The notes beneath the pieces are model-generated. The model did no database searches and was not told the origin of the DNA. It saw nothing but the letters and a program-made list of their open reading frames with translations. From Jiella endophytica (GTDB lineage: Bacteria > Pseudomonadota > Alphaproteobacteria > Rhizobiales > Rhizobiaceae): DNA of 64,000 nt. The stretch is taken from positions 1 to 64,000 of the forward strand of contig NZ_SOZD01000009.1 of the NCBI RefSeq assembly GCF_004519335.1, in the 5' to 3' direction. Below, one piece after another: positions 8,619-17,173 of the stretch. Made by a program: the position numbers and the translations under genes. How positions within the stretch are numbered: the stretch's first letter is position 1; the number at the start of each line of letters is the position of its first letter.

Positions 8619-9104
8619 ATGACCATCGCCATCGGCGACAAGATCCCGAACGCCACCGTCAAGACCCGCACCGAGGACGGCCCGGCGGACCTTTCGACCG
8701 AGGAGATCTTCTCCGGCAAAAAGGTCGTGCTCTTCGGCGTTCCCGGCGCCTTCACCCCGACCTGCTCGATGAACCACCTGCCGGGCTTCGTCACCCACAA
8801 TGACGAGTTCCGCCAGAAGGGCGTCGACACCATCGCGGTGGTCGCGGTCAACGACATCTTCGTCATGGGCGCCTGGGAGAAGTCGACCGAGGCGGGCGGC
8901 AAGATCCTGTTCCTCTCCGACGGCAACGGCGAGTTCACCAAGGCGCTCGGCCTCGATATCGATCTCTCGGTCGCCGGGCTCGGCGTCCGCTCGAAGCGCT
9001 ATTCGATGCTGGTCGAGGACGGCGTGGTCAAGCAGCTGAACATCGAGGAAAGCCCCGGCCAGGCCGACAAGTCGAGCGCCGAGGCACTGCTCGAACAGAT
9101 GTGA
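8619..9104 (+). CDS. Peroxiredoxin, Prx5 (type II) family
   Basis: A 161-residue thiol peroxidase that reduces H2O2 and organic hydroperoxides using thioredoxin, glutaredoxin or glutathione. The peroxidatic Cys is in PGAFTPTCSMNHLPGF, the signature of the Prx5/AHP1 subfamily. The downstream part SVAGLGVRSKRYSMLVEDG is also typical. The usual resolving-Cys position seems absent: no other cysteine is visible, so a 1-Cys mechanism is likely (inference). The ATG at 8619 has GGAG 8 bases upstream. It probably belongs with the DsbD-like gene. A strong hairpin terminator follows at 9205. Confidence 0.95.
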   Translation: MTIAIGDKIPNATVKTRTEDGPADLSTEEIFSGKKVVLFGVPGAFTPTCSMNHLPGFVTHNDEFRQKGVDTIAVVAVNDIFVMGAWEKSTEAGGKILFLSDGNGEFTKALGLDIDLSVAGLGVRSKRYSMLVEDGVVKQLNIEESPGQADKSSAEALLEQM

Positions 9105-9204
9105 GGCGGGCCGTCCGGCAGACGAGTGTGGGGTCGGGGAAGCGTTTGATAGTGTTCCCTCGCCCGGTCGGCGCCTTGCCCTCGCATACCGTCTTATGAA
9201 GAGG

Positions 9205-9240
9205 AGCAAGACGTCTCGTTACGTCTTGCTTCCGTTGTTT
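9205..9240 (+). terminator. Intrinsic terminator after peroxiredoxin
   Basis: Perfect 10-base stem AGCAAGACGT (9205-9214) / ACGTCTTGCT (9221-9230) with a 6-base loop, followed by a T-rich tail. It lies between the convergent peroxiredoxin and M42 peptidase genes. Confidence 0.75.
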
Positions 9241-9257
9241 TGCGTTCTTCGCGTCGC

Positions 9258-10295
9258 TCAATGCGCCGCGACGAAGGCTGTCAGGATCTTACGGGCGGCG
9301 CGAAGATCGCGCTTGTCGATCATCTCGGCGACGGTGTGGATGTAGCGCGTACCCACCACGATGCCGACCGCCCTCGCGCCGGCGCCGGCCTGCTGCGCCG
9401 CGGCGCCGTCCTGCCCGCCCCTTGCAAGGATCGTGCGCTGGCAGGCGATGTCCTTTTCCTTCGCCAGTTCCTCGATCTCGCGCACCAGGGCGTAGTCGGC
9501 GATGAAGGAGCCGTCCTTCATGTGCAGGCCGAAACCGGCGCCCTGGACCGTCGTGCGGTCCTTCTCGGGAACCCCCGGCGTGTCGCAGGCGAGCGTCGTG
9601 TCGACGCCGATGGCGATGTCCGGCGCGACGCCGTAGGAGGCGGTCTTGGCACCACGCAGGCCGACTTCCTCCTGGGCGGTGAAGGCGACGGTCAGTTCGC
9701 AGTCGTGGCCGTGACCGTTCTCGACCAGCTTCCTCACCGCTTCGATGCCGAGCCAGCAGGCGATGCGGTTGTCGAGAGCTTTCGAAACGATCTTCTCGCC
9801 CATCTCCTCGAAGGGCTCGTGCATGACGACATAGTCGCCGACGCGGATCCTCTCTTTCGCGGCCGCACCCAGACCGGTGTCGACGACGAACTCGTTCGGC
9901 TCCGGCATCTTCTTGCGCTCGTCCGGCGACTGGATGTGGATCGGCTTGCCCTCGGCATTCATCACGCCCGGAATGTCGCCGTCCTCGGTGCAGACGAGGA
10001 CGCGGCGGGAGAACAGGTTGCGCGGATCGAAGCCGCCGACCGGGTCGACATGGACGAAGCCCTTGTCGGTGACGTGGGAGACCAGGAAGCCGATCTCGTC
10101 CATGTGGCAGAGGAGAAGGATCTTCTCGGGGCTGGCGCCCTTGCCCTTGCGGGTGCAGATCAGCGAGCCGAGGGCGTCGGTGCGCATCTCGTCGAAGAGG
10201 CCCTTCGCCTCCGCCTCGATCAGGGCGCGCACGCGGGTCTCGCGGCCGGGAACGCCCGGCGTCTCGCAGAGCCGCTTCAAAAGGTCGAGATTCAT
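9258..10295 (-). CDS. M42 family metallopeptidase (aminopeptidase)
   Basis: A 345-residue cytosolic aminopeptidase of the M42 (FrvX/CelM/glutamyl aminopeptidase) family with two metal ions. Visible motifs: LLCHMDEIGFLV with first metal ligands, DNRIACW with a bridging Asp, FTAQEEVGLRGA with the catalytic Glu pair, GVDTTLACDTPG, and a C-terminal IHTVAEMIDKRDL supplying the last His. These enzymes form large oligomers that trim peptides. I chose the ATG at 10295, preceded by GAGGAT, because upstream in-frame starts add low-complexity residues. It is followed on the other strand by the peroxiredoxin terminator and preceded by gmk on the same strand. Confidence 0.93.
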   Translation of the reverse strand: MNLDLLKRLCETPGVPGRETRVRALIEAEAKGLFDEMRTDALGSLICTRKGKGASPEKILLLCHMDEIGFLVSHVTDKGFVHVDPVGGFDPRNLFSRRVLVCTEDGDIPGVMNAEGKPIHIQSPDERKKMPEPNEFVVDTGLGAAAKERIRVGDYVVMHEPFEEMGEKIVSKALDNRIACWLGIEAVRKLVENGHGHDCELTVAFTAQEEVGLRGAKTASYGVAPDIAIGVDTTLACDTPGVPEKDRTTVQGAGFGLHMKDGSFIADYALVREIEELAKEKDIACQRTILARGGQDGAAAQQAGAGARAVGIVVGTRYIHTVAEMIDKRDLRAARKILTAFVAAH

Positions 10296-10415
10296 TGCGG
10301 GATCATCCTCAAAACGCATCGGCCGCAAGCAGCCGGAAATAATGTCGGTGGACGCTGAGGCCGAGACCAGGCACTGCGCCGACGGGGTCACTTCGGCAGG
10401 CGGCGGAAGCGGCGT

Positions 10416-11081
10416 TCAGCCGGCCTCGTCGCCGAGCAGCACCTTGGTGAAGGCCTCGAGCCCCGGCCGGCGGTCGCGCTTCAGCCTTTCGGCGGCAATG
10501 ATCGCCCGCACCGCCTGGAACGCCCGGTCGAGGTCGTCATTGACGACGACATAGTCGTAGTCGCGCCAGCGTTCGATCTCGACCTTGGCATTCTTCAGGC
10601 GGATAGCGATCGTCTCGGCGGAATCCTCGGCGCGGCGCGTCAGCCGGTTCTTCAACTCCTCCATCGAGGGCGGCAGGATGAAGATCGAGACGACGTCGTC
10701 CTTGGCCTTCTCCTGCAGCTGCAGCGCGCCCTGATAGTCGATGTCGAAGAGCATGTCGCGGCCCTCCAGCATCGCCCGTTCGGCCGGCGCGCGCGGCGTG
10801 CCGTAAAAATTGCCGTGCACCTCGGCCCATTCGAGCAGACCGTCGCCGGCGCGCAGGAGGTCGAATTCCTGCTTGTCGACGAAGCGGTAGTGGATGCCGT
10901 CGATCTCGCTGGTGCGCCGCTTGCGGGTGGTCACCGAGACCGACAGCTGGAAGGCGGGATCGAATTCGAGGAGGTTGCGGGCGATCGTCGACTTGCCCGC
11001 CCCCGAGGGCGAAGAAAGCACCAGCATGATGCCGCGGCGGGCGATGTCCGGCGTCGAGCCGAGGTCGGTCGGAAGGGTCAT
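10416..11081 (-). CDS. gmk: Guanylate kinase
   Basis: Phosphorylates GMP to GDP with ATP, an essential step in purine nucleotide supply. The 221-residue protein has the P-loop [10 protein letters not shown] near residue 25, the GMP-binding part around VSVTTRKRR and [12 protein letters not shown], and the lid region with RLTRRAEDS. It overlaps the upstream yicC gene by four bases (ATGA), so the two are translationally coupled; mltG-yicC-gmk is a conserved order in Hyphomicrobiales. Confidence 0.98.
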   Translation of the reverse strand: MTLPTDLGSTPDIARRGIMLVLSSPSGAGKSTIARNLLEFDPAFQLSVSVTTRKRRTSEIDGIHYRFVDKQEFDLLRAGDGLLEWAEVHGNFYGTPRAPAERAMLEGRDMLFDIDYQGALQLQEKAKDDVVSIFILPPSMEELKNRLTRRAEDSAETIAIRLKNAKVEIERWRDYDYVVVNDDLDRAFQAVRAIIAAERLKRDRRPGLEAFTKVLLGDEAG

Positions 11082-11965
11082 TCGATGTTCTGCACCTGCT
11101 CGCGGAACTGGTCGACGACGACCTTCAGGTCGAGCCCGATGGCCGTCAGCGACGCTGCGTTGGATTTGGAGCAGATCGTATTCGATTCGCGGTGAAATTC
11201 CTGCGAAAGAAAATCGAGCCGCCGGCCGATGACGCCGCCGTCGGCAAGAAGCGTCCCGGTCGCCGCCAGATGGGCGCGCAGCCGGTCGATCTCCTCGCGG
11301 ATGTCGGCCTTGGCGGCGAGGATCGCGGCCTCCTGATGCAGCCGCGCGGGATCGAGATCCTCGCTGGCGCCGATCAGCGCCTCAACCTGTTCCTGAAGCC
11401 GCCTGCGGATCGCCTCGGTGGTGCGCGCAGGGTCGCGGTCGGCCTTTTCCGCCAGTTCCGAGATCTCGCCGAGGCGGGCGGAAAGCACCTTCGCCAGCGC
11501 CGCACCCTCCTCGCGCCGGACCTCCTCGAGCCGCGCCAGCGCATCCTCGAAGCCGGCGACGACTGCCGCGTCGCGGGCTTTCGCACCGGTCTCGTCGAGG
11601 CTCTCCTCGGCGATATCGATCAGCCCCTTGATGGCGAGGAGACCGTCGGCGGTGGGCGGTGCGGCATGGCCCTCGGCAACCAGCTTGCCGGACATGGCGA
11701 GCAGGCGCGACAGCATCTCCTCGTTGACGACGAGGCTCGGCGCGCCGCCCTCGCGCCGCCATTGCAGATTGGCCTGGAGATTGCCGCGGGTGATGACGGC
11801 CGACAGACGGCGTTTCAGGTCGGCTTCCAGATGCTCCATGCCCTGGGGCAGGCGGAAGCGGACGTCGAGGCCCTTGCCGTTGACCGCGCGCAGCTCCCAG
11901 ACGAAGGAGCCCGCAGCCGTCTCGACCTCGGTCCGGGCAAAGCCCGTCATGCTCCTCACCGCCAT
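11078..11965 (-). CDS. yicC: YicC family endoribonuclease
   Basis: A 295-residue YicC/YloC protein. E. coli YicC is an endoribonuclease affecting small-RNA turnover (family knowledge). The N-terminal [13 protein letters not shown] is diagnostic, and the C-terminal DUF1732 part includes [20 protein letters not shown], also diagnostic. The ATG at 11965 has AAGAAGGG upstream and matches the family start; an ATG at 12046 would add an unconserved 27-residue leader. Its stop overlaps the gmk start by four bases. Confidence 0.95.
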   Translation of the reverse strand: MAVRSMTGFARTEVETAAGSFVWELRAVNGKGLDVRFRLPQGMEHLEADLKRRLSAVITRGNLQANLQWRREGGAPSLVVNEEMLSRLLAMSGKLVAEGHAAPPTADGLLAIKGLIDIAEESLDETGAKARDAAVVAGFEDALARLEEVRREEGAALAKVLSARLGEISELAEKADRDPARTTEAIRRRLQEQVEALIGASEDLDPARLHQEAAILAAKADIREEIDRLRAHLAATGTLLADGGVIGRRLDFLSQEFHRESNTICSKSNAASLTAIGLDLKVVVDQFREQVQNIE

Positions 11966-12115
11966 CGCGCGCCCTTCTTGTCGTCGGTCCTGCCGCCTGC
12001 GGCCCCAAACGGTCGAGCGGCTTCGTTGGACGATTGAGTGTCCCATCGCGGCCGAAGGATCAAGTCCCGGCCCGGCAAGGCCGCAGAAATCGCCCGTCTC
12101 CGGCTGTCGCGCCGA

Positions 12116-13240
12116 TCAGCCGCCGCTGCCCGGCGCCGCGTCCCGCTCGGCCGCCCGCTGGCGCTCCAGCGCCCGGTACTTGGCGACGTTGTTGTTGTGC
12201 TCTTTCAGGCTCGACGAGAAGACGTGACCGCCGGTGCCGTCGGCGACGAAATAGAGGTCGTCGGTCTCCATCGGATGGGCGACGGCTTCGAGCGCCGCCT
12301 TGCCCGGATTGGCGATCGGGCCGGGCGGCAGGCCGCGGACCTTGTAGGTGTTGTAGGGGGTGTCGCTGTCCTTGTCGGACTGCGACACCGGCTGGCCGGA
12401 GGGCTTTCCGGCGCCGCCATAGACGCCATAGAGGAAGGTCGGGTCGGAATCGAGCCGCATGCCCTTCTTCAGCCGGTTGATGAAGACCGAGGCGACATGC
12501 GCCCGCTCGCCGTCGATGCCGGTCTCGCGCTCGACGATCGAGGCGAGCGTGATGAACTGGCCGATGTCCTTGATCGGCAGGTCGGGGTCGCGGCCCTTCC
12601 AGATCTCCTCGACCAGCTGGTCCTGGGCGGTCTTCATCCGCCGGACGATCTCCTTGCGGGTGGCGCCGCGCTGGACGAGATAGGTGTCGGGCTTCAACGT
12701 GCCCTCCGGCACCTCGCCGGGCATCTCGCCGGAGAGGAAATCGGCATTGGCGATGCGCTCATAGGCGCGGTTGACCGTCCAGCCTTCCGGAATGGTCACG
12801 GCGTGCATGATCGAATCGCCGCTCTTCAGCTTCTCCATCACCTGGCGCATCGACGCACCGGGCGGGAAGGCGAATTCGCCGGCCTTCAGCTGGCCGCCGG
12901 CGCCGGAAAGCCGAACACCGTATTCGAACACTTCGGCGCTGGAAATGATGCCCTCGCCCTCGAGACCGGAGGCGATCGCCGAGACGCCGGTGGAGCGCGG
13001 CACCACATAGGTCGCCTCCTGCTTCAGCGGCCCCGGGCTGTCGAATTCGCTCTTGCCCCAATAGAGCAGCGCGCCGGCCGCGAGCACCACGAAGAGCGCC
13101 GCCGACAGGCAGAAGTTCAGGAACACCACCACCTGATTGCGGGCATGGCGCGAGCGCCTCGGCGGCTTGGGGGCAGGCGACGGCTTGAACGAACGGCCGC
13201 CATAGCCCCGACGATCCCCGTCTGCGTATTGGTCGTTCAC
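12116..13240 (-). CDS. mltG: Endolytic murein transglycosylase MltG
   Basis: Inner-membrane lytic transglycosylase that cuts nascent peptidoglycan and is thought to set glycan strand length. It has a cytosolic Pro/Arg-rich N-terminus, one transmembrane segment (FLNFCLSAALFVVLAAGALLYW), a LysM-like subdomain and the YceG core. The catalytic Glu lies in LASIVERETG; other family motifs are LKPDTYLV, RLKKGMRLDSDPTFLYG and GLPPGPIANPG. I chose a GTG at 13240 because AAGGGGG sits 5 bases upstream; the exact start is not certain. It heads the mltG-yicC-gmk run. The fabF and acpP genes that often precede mltG in this order are absent. Confidence 0.95.
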   Translation of the reverse strand: MNDQYADGDRRGYGGRSFKPSPAPKPPRRSRHARNQVVVFLNFCLSAALFVVLAAGALLYWGKSEFDSPGPLKQEATYVVPRSTGVSAIASGLEGEGIISSAEVFEYGVRLSGAGGQLKAGEFAFPPGASMRQVMEKLKSGDSIMHAVTIPEGWTVNRAYERIANADFLSGEMPGEVPEGTLKPDTYLVQRGATRKEIVRRMKTAQDQLVEEIWKGRDPDLPIKDIGQFITLASIVERETGIDGERAHVASVFINRLKKGMRLDSDPTFLYGVYGGAGKPSGQPVSQSDKDSDTPYNTYKVRGLPPGPIANPGKAALEAVAHPMETDDLYFVADGTGGHVFSSSLKEHNNNVAKYRALERQRAAERDAAPGSGG

Positions 13241-13426
13241 CGACACCCCCTTCTTCGCGTCCCCGAATCCCCGCCCTCTGCCAGCATGGCAATGTGGCAA
13301 AACGCCGGACAACGCAAGGAATGCGACCCCCTTGGGGAGGTGGGGCGGCCGCCGGTCCGGCGTCTGAAACCGGGGCTACGAGCGGCATCGGGCGCGGAAA
13401 GCCGCTCAAGGCCGGGGGACCGGCCG

Positions 13427-13903
13427 TCAGGCGAAGACGTTGAGGTCGCCGCGCAGCCGGTCGGCCTCACCGGCGATGCCGAGAGCCTTTTCGAGCGCTG
13501 CCTGGGTCTCCTCCCACAGCGGCACGGCCCTGACGAGCAGCTTGAGACCCTCCTCGGTCAGGCGCGGCCGGCGCGAGCGCTTGTCCTGCGGATCGGCCGA
13601 AACGATGACGAGGCCGCGGCGCTCCAGTGGCTTGAGATTGGCGGTCAGCGTCGTGCGATCGAGGCCGAGAAGCTGCGCCACTTGGCCGAGCGTCGGCGGC
13701 GCGGGGCGATTGAGCGACATCAGGATCGAGAACTGCCCGCCGGTGAGGTTCAGCGGCCGGAAGGCGTCGTCGAACCGCCTCGCAATCGCCCGCGCAGCCC
13801 GCTGGGTATGCAGGCACAGGCAGCGGTCGCGAACGTCGATCGTCGTCGTGAAGGGGACGACGGTCTTCAACGGTTCGTGAGGCGAATCATTCCGGTTTGA
13901 CAT
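13427..13903 (-). CDS. MarR family transcriptional regulator
   Basis: A 158-residue MarR protein. The winged-helix core includes LTGGQFSILMSLNR, the recognition-helix region LGLDRTTLTANLKPL and the wing DPQDKRSRRPRLTEEG. Two N-terminal cysteines (RCLCLHTQ) are placed where some MarR proteins sense oxidants or electrophiles; this is inference. It is transcribed away from the GST gene, with 52 bases between the two starts and a perfect 12-base palindrome in that gap. By location it most likely represses the eight-gene cassette and itself. Confidence 0.92.
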   Translation of the reverse strand: MSNRNDSPHEPLKTVVPFTTTIDVRDRCLCLHTQRAARAIARRFDDAFRPLNLTGGQFSILMSLNRPAPPTLGQVAQLLGLDRTTLTANLKPLERRGLVIVSADPQDKRSRRPRLTEEGLKLLVRAVPLWEETQAALEKALGIAGEADRLRGDLNVFA

Positions 13904-13914
13904 GGTTCATTTAT

Positions 13915-13926
13915 GTTGATATCAAC
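13915..13926. promoter_or_regulatory. Candidate MarR operator palindrome
   Basis: Perfect palindrome GTTGATATCAAC centred between the divergent marR (start 13903) and GST (start 13956) genes. Size, symmetry and placement fit a MarR-dimer operator that could control both genes. Confidence 0.65.
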
Positions 13927-13955
13927 CTATCCGTCAAGTCGAAGGGGAGGTTTCG

Positions 13956-14630
13956 ATGCAGGGCAATTCCGTTGTCGTTACGGCCTATGACTGGGTGCCG
14001 TCCTTCGCCCAGGGCCATGTGCGCGACCTGAGGGTTCGCTGGGCGCTCAACGAGGCCGAGACCCCTTACGAGACGCGGCTGATCGACCACCAGCAGAAGA
14101 CCGAGGCGGAGCATCTCGCCCGCCAGCCCTTCGCCCAGGTTCCGGTGATCGACCTCGACGGCGGCTCGATGTTCGAATCCGGTGCCATCGTCTGGACCAT
14201 CGCCGAAGCGAGCGACAACCTCCTGCCGAAGGACGCGGCCGGCCGGCGCAAGGCGCTCACCTGGTGTTTCGCCGCCCTCAACACCCTCGAGCCGGTGGTC
14301 GCCCGCCTCGCCGAGGTCGAGTTCTTCATCGACGACGCCGAGGTGAAGGAAAAGCTGCGGCCTCGCGCGATCAAGGCGGTCGAGACCCGGCTCGCCCAGC
14401 TTCAGGCCGCACTCGGCGAGGCCGAGTATCTGACCGGCGAATTCTCCGCGCCTGACATCCTGATGGCGACGGTGCTGCGCGACCTCGGCCATTGCGACGT
14501 GCTTTCGAAATTTCCCGCCCTTTCGGCCTATCTCGAGCGCTGCCTCGCCCGGCCGGCCTTCGCAAAAGCCCTCGACGAGCAGGTGAAGCCCTTCGCCGAA
14601 AACGCCCACCGCTACGAACAGGCGGCCTGA
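13956..14630 (+). CDS. Glutathione S-transferase family protein
   Basis: A 224-residue cytosolic GST. The N-terminal thioredoxin-like domain includes the cis-Pro segment FAQVPVIDLDGG and the glutathione-contacting FESGAIVWTIAE; the C-terminal helical domain includes YLTGEFSAPDILMATVLRDL. GSTs conjugate glutathione to electrophiles. It has AGGGGAGG upstream of the ATG at 13956. It is the first gene of the MarR-linked cassette. The substrate is unknown. Confidence 0.92.
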   Translation: MQGNSVVVTAYDWVPSFAQGHVRDLRVRWALNEAETPYETRLIDHQQKTEAEHLARQPFAQVPVIDLDGGSMFESGAIVWTIAEASDNLLPKDAAGRRKALTWCFAALNTLEPVVARLAEVEFFIDDAEVKEKLRPRAIKAVETRLAQLQAALGEAEYLTGEFSAPDILMATVLRDLGHCDVLSKFPALSAYLERCLARPAFAKALDEQVKPFAENAHRYEQAA

Positions 14631-14667
14631 CGCGGGCCCAATTCGCGAAAGCCTCCGGAGACGAGAC

Positions 14668-15363
14668 ATGCAGAATAGCGAACTGACGCCCGCGGCGGAG
14701 CTCGCGCGGCTGAAACCGGCGCATTTTCCCAATGAGAGCGCCGACTATCGCAAGGCGCGGACAGCGCTTCTCGCCGAGGAGATCGAGCTGAGGCGCCACA
14801 TCGCCCGCGTCGCCGCGCTGCGCCGGGAGCTGCCGCCAGGCGGCGAGGTGACCGCCGACTATCGCTTCGTCGGCGAGGACGGCGAAGTCGGGCTCGGCGA
14901 TCTGTTCGGCCGGCACGACACGCTAGTCCTCTACAGCTTCATGTACGGGCCGGCCCGCAAGGCGCTCTGCCCGATGTGCGGCGCGACGATGACCGCCTGG
15001 GACGGCGAAGTCCCGCATATCGAGCAGCGGGTGGCCTTCGCCACGGTCGCCCGCTCGCCGATCGGGCGCATCCGCGAGCTTGCCGCCGAGCGCGGCTGGC
15101 GGAACCTCAAGCTCTTCAGCGATGTCTCCGGCGACTACACCAAGGACTATGTCGGCGATCCTGACGCCGACATGCCGGCCTACAACGTCTTTACCCGCAA
15201 GGGCGGGACGATCCGGCACTTCTGGGCCCCGGAAGGCGGCAGCGAGATCGCCGATCCCGGCCAGGACCCGCATATGGCGCCGGACCTCAATCCCCTCTGG
15301 ATCATCCTCGACACGACGCCCGAGGGGCGCGGCGCCGACTGGTATCCGAGCCTTCGCTACTGA
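14668..15363 (+). CDS. DUF899 family thioredoxin-like protein
   Basis: A 231-residue DUF899 protein, a thioredoxin-fold family of unknown function often placed with small stress enzymes. The central VLYSFMYGP and LCPMCGATMTAWDGEVPHIEQR segments are characteristic; the CPMC pair sits where a redox motif would be expected. The C-terminal part (YNVFTRKGGTIRHFWAPEG) is also typical. A CCGGAGACGAG ribosome site precedes the ATG. It lies 37 bases after the GST gene. Confidence 0.88.
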   Translation: MQNSELTPAAELARLKPAHFPNESADYRKARTALLAEEIELRRHIARVAALRRELPPGGEVTADYRFVGEDGEVGLGDLFGRHDTLVLYSFMYGPARKALCPMCGATMTAWDGEVPHIEQRVAFATVARSPIGRIRELAAERGWRNLKLFSDVSGDYTKDYVGDPDADMPAYNVFTRKGGTIRHFWAPEGGSEIADPGQDPHMAPDLNPLWIILDTTPEGRGADWYPSLRY

Positions 15364-15400
15364 CCCTCATCGACATCGTTGAAAGACAGAAGGACGTCCC

Positions 15401-16006
15401 ATGCGCCAGGTGATTGCCGGATTGTTCCAGTCGCTCGACGGCGTCGTCCAGGCGCCGGGCGGGCCGCAGGAAGACGAAAGCGGCGGCTTTGCCTTCGGCG
15501 GCTGGGGCGTGCCGCATTTCGACGAGGTCCTCATCGGCTTCATGGGTGAACTCTTCCAGGGACCGTTCGACCTGCTGCTTGGTCGCAGGACCTACGAGAT
15601 CTTCGCGGGCCATTGGCCGAAGATCGAGAACGATCCCTTCGCCGACGCGCTGAACACGGCGGCGAAATACGTCCTGACGTCGTCCACGGAGCCGCTCGCC
15701 TGGAACAACTCCCATCGGTTGGCGGATTTCGACGCGCTGGCCACTTTGAAAGAAACCGAAGGGCCGCGGCTGATCGTCCAGGGATCGAGCACGATCTATC
15801 CGCAGCTCCTGTCTCGGCGGCTGGTCGACCGGCTGTTTCTGATCACCATGCCGGTCGTCCTCGGCAGCGGCAAGCGGGCGCTTCCCGGCGCCGCGCCGAC
15901 AGCCTGCAAGCTCGTCGACCACCGCGTCTCGGAAAGCGGCGTGATCATCGCGGTCTACGAGCCCAAGGGGGACGTCGCGACGGGCTCCTTCGCGATGGAA
16001 GGCTGA
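15401..16006 (+). CDS. Dihydrofolate-reductase-like (RibD C-terminal) protein
   Basis: A 201-residue member of the RibD_C/YwjB-like reductase group. It starts with the typical strand RQVIAGLFQSLDGVVQAPGG and contains LLLGRRTYEIFAGHW and the NADPH-binding-like LIVQGSSTIYPQLL, followed by VDRLFLITMPVVLGSGKR. Members are presumed NADPH reductases of unknown substrate; it is not the essential FolA. Third gene of the MarR-linked cassette; the next gene starts 6 bases after the stop, so coupling is likely. Confidence 0.9.
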   Translation: MRQVIAGLFQSLDGVVQAPGGPQEDESGGFAFGGWGVPHFDEVLIGFMGELFQGPFDLLLGRRTYEIFAGHWPKIENDPFADALNTAAKYVLTSSTEPLAWNNSHRLADFDALATLKETEGPRLIVQGSSTIYPQLLSRRLVDRLFLITMPVVLGSGKRALPGAAPTACKLVDHRVSESGVIIAVYEPKGDVATGSFAMEG

Positions 16007-16012
16007 AGCGCG

Positions 16013-16669
16013 ATGCTCGAACTCTTCGCCCATCCCTTCTCCTCCTACTGCCAGAAGGCGCTGACAGCCCTTTATGAAAACGACACGCCCTTCCGGCTGC
16101 GGATGCTTTCACCCGAAAATCCCGACAACTTCGCCGAACTCCTTGGCCACTGGCCGTTCGGCAAGTTTCCGGTGCTCGTCGATGACGGCCGGCCGGTGAT
16201 CGAGGCTTCGGTCATCGTCGAATATCTCGACGTCCATCATCCCGGCCCCGCCCGGCTGGTTCCGGCCGATCCGGAGGCGGCGCTGAAGGTGCGCTTCTGG
16301 GACCGCTTCTTCGACAACTACGTCGCAACGCCGCAGAACAAGTTCGTCGACGACGCCCTTCGGCCGGCGGACAGCCGCGATCCCCTCGGCGTCGAGCGCG
16401 CCGGGGCGATGCTCGACAAGGCCTATGGCTACCTCGAACGCCACATGGCGGGCCGCCAGTGGGCCGTCGGCGAGAATTTTTCCCTCGCCGACTGCGCCGC
16501 CGCGCCGCAGCTCTTCTATGCCGACTGGACGCATCCGATCGGCGATCGCTTTCCCGCCGTCACCGCCTATCGCGAGCGGCTGAACGCCCGAGCGTCCTTC
16601 GCCCGCTGCATCGAGGCGGCGCGGCCCTATCGCCCGCTGTTCCCGCTCGGCGCGCCGGACCGCGACTGA
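16013..16669 (+). CDS. Glutathione S-transferase family protein
   Basis: A 218-residue GST distinct from the first in this cassette. The N-terminal domain begins MLELFAHPFSSYCQKALTAL with a CPYC-like region reduced to SSYC, then HWPFGKFPVLVDDGRPVIEASVIVEYL; the helical domain ends with the typical NFSLADCAAAPQLFYADW. The start lies 6 bases after the reductase stop. Two unrelated GSTs in one operon suggest several electrophile types or sequential conjugation (inference). Confidence 0.92.
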   Translation: MLELFAHPFSSYCQKALTALYENDTPFRLRMLSPENPDNFAELLGHWPFGKFPVLVDDGRPVIEASVIVEYLDVHHPGPARLVPADPEAALKVRFWDRFFDNYVATPQNKFVDDALRPADSRDPLGVERAGAMLDKAYGYLERHMAGRQWAVGENFSLADCAAAPQLFYADWTHPIGDRFPAVTAYRERLNARASFARCIEAARPYRPLFPLGAPDRD

Positions 16670-16706
16670 GCCTTCGGAAATCTCAGCATTCAAACCGGAG
16701 TCCCCC

Positions 16707-17129
16707 GTGAGCCAGAAGATCTTCATCAACCTGCCTGTCACCGACGTGAAGCGCTCGACGGCCTTTTACGAAGCGATGGGGGCGAGGAAGAACGAGCGCT
16801 TCTCCAACGAGACGACGTCCTGCATGGTCCTCAGCGAGGAAATCCATGTCATGCTCCTCGAGCACACGCGCTGGCGGGATTTCACCACCAAGACCATCCC
16901 CGACGCGAAGGCGAGCGCCCAGGTGCTGCTGTGCCTGACGCTGGAAAGCGGCGCGGCTTGCGATGCCGCCGTCGAGACGGCGGTTGCCGCCGGCGGCGCG
17001 GCCGACCCGACACCGAAACAGGATTACGGCTTCATGTACGGCCGATCCTACGAGGATCCGGACGGGCACATCTGGGAAGTGAGCTGGATGGATCTCGCCG
17101 CCATGGAAAAGGCGATGGGCGAAGGCTGA
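16707..17129 (+). CDS. VOC (glyoxalase/bleomycin resistance) family protein
   Basis: A 140-residue single vicinal-oxygen-chelate protein. It shows the two beta-alpha-beta-beta-beta modules: KIFINLPVTDVKRSTAFYEAMG at the start and YGRSYEDPDGHIWEVSWMD at the end. It starts with GTG at 16707, with GGAG 6 bases upstream. Such proteins act as metal-dependent lyases or isomerases, or simply sequester antibiotics; the activity here is unknown. Fifth gene of the MarR-linked cassette. Confidence 0.9.
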   Translation: MSQKIFINLPVTDVKRSTAFYEAMGARKNERFSNETTSCMVLSEEIHVMLLEHTRWRDFTTKTIPDAKASAQVLLCLTLESGAACDAAVETAVAAGGAADPTPKQDYGFMYGRSYEDPDGHIWEVSWMDLAAMEKAMGEG

Positions 17130-17173
17130 AGCCGCGCCGCCGAAAAGCCGCGCGCACCGAGGAGGATGAGGAC

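Noticed and set aside
12038-13900. 620-codon open frame antisense to mltG and the MarR gene
   Set aside because: High-GC shadow frame; both genes on the other strand have clear catalytic or DNA-binding motifs.
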